A stretch of 40,435 bases of DNA, from positions 1 through 40,435 of the forward strand of contig LBTB01000003.1 in NCBI GenBank assembly GCA_000989305.1, written 5' to 3'. Every line of letters starts with the position of its first letter. Within the stretch, counting starts at the first letter, position 1. The notes under the pieces were generated by a model that ran no database searches, was not told where the DNA came from, and worked only from the letters and a program-made list of their open reading frames with translations. Positions 1 to 8,016 of this stretch are shown here, piece by piece. The translations under genes and the position numbers were made by a program. Origin of the DNA: Candidatus Shapirobacteria bacterium GW2011_GWF2_37_20 (GTDB taxonomy: Bacteria > Patescibacteriota > Microgenomatia > UBA12405).

Positions 1-522
1 ATTCTTAATCAAATCAAACCCAGTAGTGGTGATATTCTTATCAACGGTAAAGCCTTAAATCATTTAAAAGACAAAAGCGAAATAGATAAAATTCGACGCA
101 AGATAGGAGTTGTTTTTCAGGATTATCAACTAATAAATGATCTGACTATCGAGGAAAACATAGCTTTAAGTCTTGATATTGTGGGCTATCCTTCCATTAA
201 AAGACCTTCCCGAATTGACGAGGTTGTTAAAATGGTCAAACTCCAGCATCGCCATTTTCTCTTTCCCTCTCAATTATCTGGAGGCGAGCTTCAAAGAGCT
301 TGTTTGGCCAGAGCTTTGAGCATTGAACCTGAAGTTATCTTGGCCGACGAACCTACGGGTAATCTCGATACTGCCAATGCCTGGAATCTGGTTAAGATTC
401 TTCAAGACATCAACAAAAAATTTAAAACCACCATTATTATGACCACCCACAACACGGATATTGTTGAGTCTCTCGATAAAAAAGTTATAAAGTTAGACAA
501 AGCCGAACATGAAAATACTTAA
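1..522 (+). CDS. ftsE: FtsE-like cell division ABC transporter ATP-binding protein (5' truncated by window edge)
   Basis: The frame is open from base 1 (ILNQIKPSSGDILINGKAL...RRKIGVVFQDYQLI), continuing into the listed ORF at 181. Q-loop, LSGGELQRACLARAL signature, Walker B VILADEPTGNLD and H-loop TTHN are all present. FtsX lies immediately downstream. Confidence 0.93.
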   Translation: MLNQIKPSSGDILINGKALNHLKDKSEIDKIRRKIGVVFQDYQLINDLTIEENIALSLDIVGYPSIKRPSRIDEVVKMVKLQHRHFLFPSQLSGGELQRACLARALSIEPEVILADEPTGNLDTANAWNLVKILQDINKKFKTTIIMTTHNTDIVESLDKKVIKLDKAEHENT

Positions 523-1381
523 ACTAACCTTTCACCACATTCGTCGTTCACCTTTTCAAAGCCTGGTGGCTTTCTTTACCGTTTTTGCTTGTTTTTTTAT
601 TTTGAACTCATTTTTGCTGGTAAACCGAGGTCTGAGTAATGTCTTAAATTATTTTGAAACCAAACCGGAAATTACTATCTTTTTAAAAGATGGCCTTGAT
701 CAGTCAACTGTTGAATCAGTTCAAAAAGAGTTAGCCAACTATCCTGACATAAAGGAAATTAGGTATATCTCCAAAGAAAAAGCTCTCTCCTTATACAAAG
801 ACATGAACAAGGATAATCCGCTTTTAACCGAAATGGTCACGGCTTCAATTTTGCCGGCATCTTTTGAGGTTTCTGCCTTTAATCCCAAGGTTCTTGAAGT
901 AATTGCTCAAAATTTTTCTGCCAAGAGTCAGGTAGTTGACGAAATAATCTATCAAAAAGATGTTATCCAATCCCTATTATCCTGGACTCAAATTATCCGG
1001 TATTCCGGTATCGCCCTGATTGCCTTATTTATTTCGGTTGTTTTTGTGGTCATTTTTACTCTTATCGGGATGAAAATTACCAACAGAAAGGATGAAATTA
1101 AAATTTCTCGACTCTTAGGTGCTTCCAAATTTTATGTTAAACGCCCCTTTATTCTTGAAGGGATAATCTACGGCTTAACCGGTAGTATTATCGGCTTTCT
1201 TTTAAGCTTTTTAATTATTTATAATTTTCGGACAACTATCAATTCGTTTTTTCAACCAATAATTTTTGTTCCAAACCTTACTTTTTTTGAACCCCTGCTC
1301 TTATTGGCCGAAATTTCCGTAGGTATTTTTGTTGGTCTATCTGCTAGTTGGCTTGGAGCTAGAAGATATATCAAATGGTAA
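509..1381 (+). CDS. ftsX: FtsX-like cell division permease
   Basis: Overlaps ftsE. 4-TM FtsX topology with a large extracytoplasmic loop (EITIFLKDGLDQSTVESVQKELANYPDIKEIRYISKEKAL) and conserved EIKISRLLGASKFYVKRPFILEG. Confidence 0.93.
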   Translation: MKILKLTFHHIRRSPFQSLVAFFTVFACFFILNSFLLVNRGLSNVLNYFETKPEITIFLKDGLDQSTVESVQKELANYPDIKEIRYISKEKALSLYKDMNKDNPLLTEMVTASILPASFEVSAFNPKVLEVIAQNFSAKSQVVDEIIYQKDVIQSLLSWTQIIRYSGIALIALFISVVFVVIFTLIGMKITNRKDEIKISRLLGASKFYVKRPFILEGIIYGLTGSIIGFLLSFLIIYNFRTTINSFFQPIIFVPNLTFFEPLLLLAEISVGIFVGLSASWLGARRYIKW

Positions 1382-2529
1382 AAAAAATATTTCTCCTCTT
1401 TATTTTGTCTTTTTTTCTTTGCCTTTCATCACCGGTCCTTGCCGTTGAGGATTACCAAAACATGACCCTAGATGAGCTCCAAGTTCTTAAGGATCAATTA
1501 GTAAAAGATAGCAGTACTCTTTCGAGCCAGATAAAACTAATCAGTATTCAAATTGCTCAGACTCAGCAAAAAATCAAACAAACCACCATTTCTATTGCTA
1601 CTCTAAAAAATAACATTGTTAACTTAACAGGAAAAATAGGCAATTTAGATATATCCCTCAACGATCTCTCCGCCGCCTACCTAGAACAAATTTCTCTCAA
1701 CTACAAACTTCAGAAAAAAATTCCCATCTTTAACTTGATTATTTCCGGGAATTTAAACGATTATTTGGAAAGGTATAAATATGTTTCCCTGATACAAAAA
1801 AATAGCCAAGACGCTTTGGTGAATTTAGAAACTACCAGAATCGCCCTAGACCAGGAAAAGCAAGACAAGGCTCAAAAGCAAAAAGAACTGGAAAAGCTGG
1901 AAATTCAACTCGCCAAACAACAAAAAGATTTAAATTCTCAAAACAACATAAAAAATCAACTTCTTCAAACCACCCAAAAACAACTAAACGAAGTTCTATC
2001 CCAACTTAGTGCCCTAAGAAACTTCTCTTCGGCTTATGGCTCATCTTGTCTTGATTCTGTTCCCGGTGCCGGAAGCGACGGAAATTTCTATAGTCAACGG
2101 GATCCCCGTTGGTGTAATCAAACAATTGGCTACTCTTCAGATTCTATTGGAGCTGTGGGTTGTTACATTAGTAGCATTGCCATGACGTTTAAGAAGTTAG
2201 GTTCTGATATCAGTCCCTCTGCTTATGCCGCCATCCCCAGTAATTTCCAATATAACTCCGCTTATGCCAGAGTTCCTTCGCCACCTTCTGGATATGTCTA
2301 CAAACAAGTTTCTTACAGCTCAGCTGTAATTGATGAAGAATTAAAAGCTGGTCGTTACGTTATTGCTCAACTTTCAATGAGGACAGTTTCCGGTATGCAT
2401 TTTGTGGTAATTATTAGCGGTTCGGACGGAAATTATAAAATTCACGATCCCTGGTTTGGAGCTGACAAAAACTTTAACGAAAGATATTCCTCTTCGTCAG
2501 TTTTAAGCCTTCGCTTAATAACCAAATAA
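1375..2529 (+). CDS. Secreted EnvC-like coiled-coil protein with C-terminal C39-like cysteine peptidase domain
   Basis: N-terminal signal peptide, long coiled coil, then FYSQRDPRWCNQTIG...GAVGCYISSIAMTFKKLG...GMHFVVIISGSDGNYKIHDPW. Candidate Cys, His and Asp catalytic residues are present. Overlaps ftsX by 7 nt. Confidence 0.82.
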   Translation: MVKKIFLLFILSFFLCLSSPVLAVEDYQNMTLDELQVLKDQLVKDSSTLSSQIKLISIQIAQTQQKIKQTTISIATLKNNIVNLTGKIGNLDISLNDLSAAYLEQISLNYKLQKKIPIFNLIISGNLNDYLERYKYVSLIQKNSQDALVNLETTRIALDQEKQDKAQKQKELEKLEIQLAKQQKDLNSQNNIKNQLLQTTQKQLNEVLSQLSALRNFSSAYGSSCLDSVPGAGSDGNFYSQRDPRWCNQTIGYSSDSIGAVGCYISSIAMTFKKLGSDISPSAYAAIPSNFQYNSAYARVPSPPSGYVYKQVSYSSAVIDEELKAGRYVIAQLSMRTVSGMHFVVIISGSDGNYKIHDPWFGADKNFNERYSSSSVLSLRLITK

Positions 2530-2532
2530 AGA

Positions 2533-3654
2533 ATGTTTAAAACGATATTTGTCATCGTATTTTTCATCATGACTATATCGTCGGGTCCCATAAAAGCCCA
2601 GAGCTTAAATGAATTAGGCGATCAAATTATGGAATATACCAAAAAACTCTATCAACTGGCTAAATCAAAAGACACCCTTAATAACCAAATAAAGATTATT
2701 GACATTCAAATTGCTCAAACTCAATTAAAAATTCAACAGACCCTTGCCACCATTAATCAGCTCAAGGGAGATATTGCCGATTTAACAGCAGAAATCGATG
2801 ATCTTGATGTGTCTTTAAATGACCTTTCCCAAATTTATCTACAGGAAATAAATCAAAACTATAAACTTCAAAAAAGAATTCCTTTTCTAGCCATAATTGC
2901 CTCAGGTAATTTCAATAATTTCTTTGAAAGTTATAAGTACCTTTCAATTATTCAAAAAAATAATCAGGAGACCTTGTTAAGCATGGAAACAGCTCGAACC
3001 AACCTCGATATTCAAAAACAAATCAAAGCCAAAAAACAAAAGGAGCTGGAAAACCAGGAAATTGAACTCGCTTCTCAGCAAAGTAACCTTGCCGCTCAAA
3101 AAACCTCAAAAGTCGGACTTTTAGAAGTGACAAAAAATGATGAAGCTCGTTACCAAAAACTCAAGCAGGCCGCTGAAGAGGAACTAAGCTCACTTCTCGG
3201 AGCCACCTTTGCTTATAAGAAAACTGTCAAAAAAGGGGATTTAATCGGTTTAATGGGTAACACTGGCTATTCCTTTGGTGACCATTTACACTTTGGCTTA
3301 TATAACCTGACCGAGAGTAACTTAAATTCCTGGACTTATGCCAACGATATTGATGCTACCAGCTATCTTAACGAGCATCGTTGGCCCATGAACGGGCTTG
3401 ACTCTATTAATAGTGTCTGTGAAGCTCTTGGCTCAAGCAATTGTCTTACTCAGCTTCGTGGGAACACAAAATATTCTTATCTTTATAGTGATCGTTTTCA
3501 TCATGGCCTGGACATGGTCGCCACCGACAAAAGAATTTTTGCAATTGAAGATGGTGTTGCCTACACTTTCCGAAATACCAAAAGTAGTCTGGGTAATCAC
3601 GTCAAAATATTTCACCCCGACGGTAAAATGACCCTTTATCTTCATTTGCAATAA
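2533..3654 (+). CDS. Secreted EnvC-like coiled-coil protein with M23 (LytM-type) metallopeptidase motifs in circularly permuted order
   Basis: Signal peptide and coiled coil paralogous to the preceding gene. The C-terminus has VKKGDLIGLMGNTGYSFGDHLHFG first, then FHHGLDMVATDKRIFAIEDGVAYTF...GNHVKIFHPDGKMTLYLHLQ-stop. Confidence 0.85.
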   Translation: MFKTIFVIVFFIMTISSGPIKAQSLNELGDQIMEYTKKLYQLAKSKDTLNNQIKIIDIQIAQTQLKIQQTLATINQLKGDIADLTAEIDDLDVSLNDLSQIYLQEINQNYKLQKRIPFLAIIASGNFNNFFESYKYLSIIQKNNQETLLSMETARTNLDIQKQIKAKKQKELENQEIELASQQSNLAAQKTSKVGLLEVTKNDEARYQKLKQAAEEELSSLLGATFAYKKTVKKGDLIGLMGNTGYSFGDHLHFGLYNLTESNLNSWTYANDIDATSYLNEHRWPMNGLDSINSVCEALGSSNCLTQLRGNTKYSYLYSDRFHHGLDMVATDKRIFAIEDGVAYTFRNTKSSLGNHVKIFHPDGKMTLYLHLQ

Positions 3655-3684
3655 AAAATCCCCCACTTTTTGGTGGGGGATTTT
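3655..3684. terminator. Intrinsic terminator, probably bidirectional
   Basis: Perfect 12-bp stem aaaatcccccac / gtgggggatttt with 6-nt loop, flanked by an A-run and a T-run, between convergent genes ending at 3654 (+) and 3701 (-). Confidence 0.92.
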
Positions 3685-3700
3685 GTTTAGTTTATCTTAC

Positions 3701-4291
3701 TTAGTAGCCTCTGGCTAGTTTTCTTAAGGCTAAAGCAGCTAAAGACAAGGTTAAGGCAATTCCTGTTTTTAATACAAGGTCGTTGCTACCTGTACTCGGG
3801 CTGGTTTTAGTAGCTACATAAAAGGTAGCTGTATCTCGGTCACAAACATTATTGCTACAGACAGTAGCTACATTTGTTTGAGACATTGAAGAATTTGTGT
3901 TTATAACCTTAGCTCTTAAGGTAAAGTTTCTGGTTTCACCTACAGCTAAAGTATCAATTTTCCAGCTAACTTGACGATTAATTTTGTCAATTTCACCGGG
4001 GGCTAAAATGATCTGGTTAACTACCGGATAAAAATCTTTAACAATTAGGTTGTAAAGTATATCTTTACCGGTATTTTCCACCAAAATGTTAAAATCCATC
4101 AGATCATCACCAACAAAGATTTTTTGGTCACGACCGATATTGTCATAGAAGTTACTATCATCTATAGGTCTAATTTTTTTATCAATAGAAACTTGATAAT
4201 CAACCTCTCCTTGAGAATACGAATCAGCCAATACTCCCGAAGGAAAAACCAAAGCGCTCAACATCAAGAATGATAAGATTATTTTTTTCAT
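3701..4291 (-). CDS. Secreted DUF11-like repeat-domain surface protein with C-terminal TM anchor
   Basis: Signal peptide MKKIILSFLMLSALVFPSGVLA. DUF11-like core (DLMDFNILVENTGKDILYNLIVKDFYPV...GETRNFTLRAKV...NVATVC). C-terminal SPSTGSNDLVLKTGIALTLSLAALALRKLARGY looks like a sorting/anchor tail. Confidence 0.75.
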   Translation of the reverse strand: MKKIILSFLMLSALVFPSGVLADSYSQGEVDYQVSIDKKIRPIDDSNFYDNIGRDQKIFVGDDLMDFNILVENTGKDILYNLIVKDFYPVVNQIILAPGEIDKINRQVSWKIDTLAVGETRNFTLRAKVINTNSSMSQTNVATVCSNNVCDRDTATFYVATKTSPSTGSNDLVLKTGIALTLSLAALALRKLARGY

Positions 4292-4374
4292 ATAAATATT
4301 TGATAATAACTTAATATTAGAGGATAGTATATCTTATTTTTTCCTTAAGTCAAGTCTTTTGCTATACTGACAAT
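4292..4374. promoter_or_regulatory. Divergent intergenic region with plus-strand -10-like TATACT (4363-4368)
   Basis: 83-bp AT-rich region between divergent starts. TATACT lies 6 nt upstream of the ATG at 4375. Confidence 0.5.
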
Positions 4375-5103
4375 ATGAAAGGCAAATTAATCGATGAACT
4401 ATCCGTTTTTTTTCCTTGCTATAACGAAGAAAAAAACATTACCAATACGGTTTCCAAAGCCGTTAAGGTTTTAGAAAGTATTGCCCAAAAATGGGAAATT
4501 ATTATTATCAACGACGGTTCAAAGGACAACACCGCCGCAGTTGCCCTTAAAATTAAAAAACAATATTCCCCTCACATTAAAATAGTTACCCACAATCCCA
4601 ATCGTGGCTATGGTGCCGCCTTTAAAAGTGGTTTATACAACTCAAAATATGAATGGATTGCTTTTACTGATTCTGATGGACAGTTTGATTTTTCCGAAAT
4701 CAAAAACTTTATAAAAACTCAACAAAAAACCAAGGCTGATCTGGTTATTGGATATTATTTAGGCCGAAAAGTTTCCCCTCTAGTTGTTTTCACTTCAAAA
4801 ATTTGGGAATTAATTGTTTTTATTCTTTTCGGTCTTCATGTGACTGATATCGATTGTGGTTTTAAACTGGTTAGAAAAAAGGTAGTCGACACCATCCCCA
4901 AGCTTGAAGCCGAAAGGGGAGCCTTTATTAGTAGCGAATTCCTGATTAAATCTAAAAAAGCCGGTTTCAAGATCACTGAAATCGGAGTTCATCATTATCC
5001 CCGGACTGAAGGTCAAGCCACCGGACGCCAACTAAAGGTGATTATTAAAAGCTTTACCGATCTTTTTAAACTTTGGTATAAAATTAATTTTACCCGTGCT
5101 TAA
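4375..5103 (+). CDS. GT2 glycosyltransferase, DPM1/polyprenyl-phosphate sugar synthase-like
   Basis: ELSVFFPCYNEEKNI, EIIIINDGSKDNT, NRGYGAAFKSGL, WIAFTDSDGQFD, DIDCGFKLVRKKV. First gene of the GT cluster, overlapping a GT-C gene. Confidence 0.88.
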   Translation: MKGKLIDELSVFFPCYNEEKNITNTVSKAVKVLESIAQKWEIIIINDGSKDNTAAVALKIKKQYSPHIKIVTHNPNRGYGAAFKSGLYNSKYEWIAFTDSDGQFDFSEIKNFIKTQQKTKADLVIGYYLGRKVSPLVVFTSKIWELIVFILFGLHVTDIDCGFKLVRKKVVDTIPKLEAERGAFISSEFLIKSKKAGFKITEIGVHHYPRTEGQATGRQLKVIIKSFTDLFKLWYKINFTRA

Positions 5104-6517
5104 AAAATTTCTCTCCAAAAACTGGTTATTGCTCTTAATTTTACTTATTGCCGCGTTCTGCCGTCTTTACCGCATTTCCGACTATATGGAGTTTTTGGGT
5201 GATCAGGGTCGGGACGTGGTTATCGTCCGCGATTTTCTCAAGAACGGCAATCTCTTCTTTATTGGTCCTCAAACCAGTATCGGCAACATGTATCTGGGTC
5301 CCTTTTACTATTATCTAATCGCCCCAGCCTTACTTTTAGCTAATTTTAATCCAGTTGGCCCAGCCATTTTCGTTGCTCTTCTCTCTGTAGCTACCGCTTA
5401 TTTAATCTTTTATGTTTCTAAAAAATGGTTTAACCCCACCACTGCTTATGTCGCTACTTTTCTTTACGCCATTTCCCCGACCGCTATAAAATTTGCCAAT
5501 TTTTCCTGGAACCCAAACATTATGCCCTTTTTCGCTCTACTTTTTATCTATATGATGACGGAAAAACGCTATCTTTGGGCCTCCCTGGCATTTGCTATGT
5601 GCCTCAACTCTCATTATTTGGCTTTAATCTTACTTCCTGTTGCCGCCTTAATTTGGATAAAGGATTATTCCAAAGCATCTATTAAACCCACTCTTCTGGC
5701 AATTGGTATTTTTCTTCTTTCCCTTACTCCTCAGCTTCTTTTTGACATCAAACATCAGGGTCAAAATATAAATGCCTTAAGTACTTTTTTTGTGAAACGG
5801 GAAACCACCGTCAACCTAAAAGTTTATAAGTCCCTACCTGTGATTCCCGAGCTTTTTAATCAAATCAATACCAGTCTTTTAGCCGGAAAAAATATTACCT
5901 TTGGAATTATTGTCTCGATTGTCCTCTTCTTGGGCTTAGTCTACCTGTACCTTAAGCATCGCCATCAAAAATATGTCTACTGCCTTTTGTGGTACTTTTT
6001 TGGTTTAGTTGGACTTGGGCTCTACAAACAGCATATCTACGACCATTATTTTGGTTTTTTATTCCCGGTTTTATTTATGTTAATGGGCTATCTCATAAGT
6101 AAATTACCAAAGCTATTTGCTCTTCCTCTATTTATTTCACTGACCATATTTTCCCTACTTCAAAATCCTTTTCGCTGGCAGCCAAATTCTCAATTAAAAA
6201 CCACCACAGAAATTGTTGATTTGATAATTTCTAATTCCCACAATCAGGATTTTAATTTTGCTCTACTGGCTAAACAAAATTACGATCCCCCCTATAGATA
6301 CATTTTGTCTGAAAAAAATTCTCCGGTTAAATTACTTCAGGAAAAAATTACTGATCAGCTTTTTGTTGTTTGTGAACCCTTTCAAATTGAATGTAATCCG
6401 ATTAATAATCCGGAATGGGGCGTAGCTGCCTTTGGTTGGGCTAAAATTGATACTCAATGGGAAATAAATGGCATAAAAATATTTAAACTGATAAAAAATT
6501 CTAGCGGCCAAAAATGA
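5096..6517 (+). CDS. Polytopic GT-C/PMT-like glycosyltransferase, 'DQGRD' class
   Basis: GTG start. Multiple TM helices; first-loop motif GDQGRDVVIVRDFL...IGPQTSIGNMYLGPFYYYL. Overlaps the upstream gene by 8 nt. Confidence 0.8.
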   Translation: MLKKFLSKNWLLLLILLIAAFCRLYRISDYMEFLGDQGRDVVIVRDFLKNGNLFFIGPQTSIGNMYLGPFYYYLIAPALLLANFNPVGPAIFVALLSVATAYLIFYVSKKWFNPTTAYVATFLYAISPTAIKFANFSWNPNIMPFFALLFIYMMTEKRYLWASLAFAMCLNSHYLALILLPVAALIWIKDYSKASIKPTLLAIGIFLLSLTPQLLFDIKHQGQNINALSTFFVKRETTVNLKVYKSLPVIPELFNQINTSLLAGKNITFGIIVSIVLFLGLVYLYLKHRHQKYVYCLLWYFFGLVGLGLYKQHIYDHYFGFLFPVLFMLMGYLISKLPKLFALPLFISLTIFSLLQNPFRWQPNSQLKTTTEIVDLIISNSHNQDFNFALLAKQNYDPPYRYILSEKNSPVKLLQEKITDQLFVVCEPFQIECNPINNPEWGVAAFGWAKIDTQWEINGIKIFKLIKNSSGQK

Positions 6518-8016
6518 AATTAAAAACTCCTTTACTCAAAATACTTCCGATTCTTATTACTTGGGGTGTTGGTTTTTTTCTCAGATGTTATCGTCAATCA
6601 TCACTTTTGCCATTTTATTACGACCAGGGCCGTGATGCTAAAATGGCTGCTGATATTATCTCATTAAAAAACTTTCCCGCCATTGGCCCTACTACCGGCA
6701 TTGACGGTTTGTTTTTAGGTCCTTTTTGGTATTACCTAATTACTCCTGGTTATTTTGTCGGAAATGGTAATCCGGTAATAGCTAGCTATTTCATTGCCTT
6801 TTTAGAAAGCCTGACTATCCCCCTAATCTATTATTTGGTCAAATTATATTGGCGCCGGGACACTGCTTATGCTGCTTCAATTCTCTGGGCTTTCAGCCAC
6901 TATCTTATTCGTTCTAGTCGTTGGTTTAGCAATCCTTCACCCTTACCCACAATGGTTTTGTTATTAATGATATTTCTTTTAAAAATATTTAAAGACAAAA
7001 AATATTACTACCTTCCCTGGGTAGCTTTAATATTGGGTATCTCTCTGCAGCTTGAGGCAGCCTCTGCCATCTTCTTTATTCCCATCATTCTTATTTTTTT
7101 TGCCACAAACTTTTCAGCAATAAAAAAAATAAAAATTGTTATTTGGGTAAAAAGTGTTATCGCTTTTGGGGTATTATTGCTACCCCAATTAGCTTTCGAA
7201 TTAAAAAATAATTTTCTAATTTCAAAAAATTTCTTTGGCTTTCTTACTGGTAAGGTAAATTCTGATAGTGGTAAGTCATGGGCTATACCTACCTACAATT
7301 TTATTATTTCACGCCTGGATACATACTACCAAGCCTTTTTCTCCAAACTGGATACCAATGTTACCCAAATATCACTTGTTTTTTTAACCATCTTTTTAAT
7401 TGGTCTCATATTTTTGATAATCAAAAAAAGGACGGATATTTTTATAAAATTAGAACTTCTATGGCTACTTGTTCCTCTTTTTCTTCTTATATTTTTTGTT
7501 GGAAATTACGGCAACTTATATGACTATTACTTAACCGGATTTTTTCCTTCATTCATTATACTTTTTGCTGTTGTTATTACTTTTCCCAAAAATATTCTGC
7601 CTTATCTTATTCTAATTGTCTTATCTTTTGTTTATTTTTTCAAAGGTACCTATGTTCCACTTCGTAATTATCTTAGTGCAGGTATCGATGGCCCCAACAC
7701 CATAGCCTACGGTAACGAAATCGCCGCTGTTGACTATGTCTGTCAAAAGAATTCAGAGAACCCGGGTAATTTTGATGTTTATGTTCCCCCTGTTATTGCC
7801 CATTCCTATGACTATTTATTTCAATGGAGACGCTCTCAAAATCTTTGCAAAGATTTTGTTCAGGAGAGAAATTCTAATCTGTACATTATTTATGAAGTTG
7901 ATCCACCTCACCCAGAAAGGCTACACAATTGGTTTGATAAATACAAACAAGACAAAATAATTCATGAGGAATTATTCGGCGGTGTTCGAGTCAAGCAGCT
8001 TTTACGCCAACCCTAG
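6514..8016 (+). CDS. Polytopic GT-C/PMT-like glycosyltransferase, 'DQGRD' class
   Basis: YDQGRDAKMAADII...IGPTTGIDGLFLGPFWYYL; ATGA overlap with the preceding gene. Confidence 0.8.
   Translation: MKLKTPLLKILPILITWGVGFFLRCYRQSSLLPFYYDQGRDAKMAADIISLKNFPAIGPTTGIDGLFLGPFWYYLITPGYFVGNGNPVIASYFIAFLESLTIPLIYYLVKLYWRRDTAYAASILWAFSHYLIRSSRWFSNPSPLPTMVLLLMIFLLKIFKDKKYYYLPWVALILGISLQLEAASAIFFIPIILIFFATNFSAIKKIKIVIWVKSVIAFGVLLLPQLAFELKNNFLISKNFFGFLTGKVNSDSGKSWAIPTYNFIISRLDTYYQAFFSKLDTNVTQISLVFLTIFLIGLIFLIIKKRTDIFIKLELLWLLVPLFLLIFFVGNYGNLYDYYLTGFFPSFIILFAVVITFPKNILPYLILIVLSFVYFFKGTYVPLRNYLSAGIDGPNTIAYGNEIAAVDYVCQKNSENPGNFDVYVPPVIAHSYDYLFQWRRSQNLCKDFVQERNSNLYIIYEVDPPHPERLHNWFDKYKQDKIIHEELFGGVRVKQLLRQP

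Noticed and set aside
2533-3654. Possible frameshift or pseudogene explanation for the odd M23 motif order
   Set aside because: A frameshift cannot reorder motifs. The ORF is continuous, all ligand motifs are intact, and it ends just before a strong terminator.
3398-3666. Listed ORFs 3398-3631 (+) and 3433-3666 (-)
   Set aside because: Both lie wholly or almost wholly inside the M23-like coding region in other frames, with no recognisable protein features.
4405-4412. T8 run near the start of the GT2 gene as a phase-variation tract
   Set aside because: T/A runs of eight are common throughout this AT-rich window (e.g. 11497, 11763, 38050), so nothing distinguishes this one from background.
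4810-5031. Listed minus-strand ORF antisense to the GT2 gene
   Set aside because: Antisense shadow ORF of a well-supported GT2 CDS, with no domain signal.
6287-6292. C6 runs at about 6287 and about 18279 as slip tracts
   Set aside because: Six bases is short for slippage and within chance expectation; only the G9 tract stands out.
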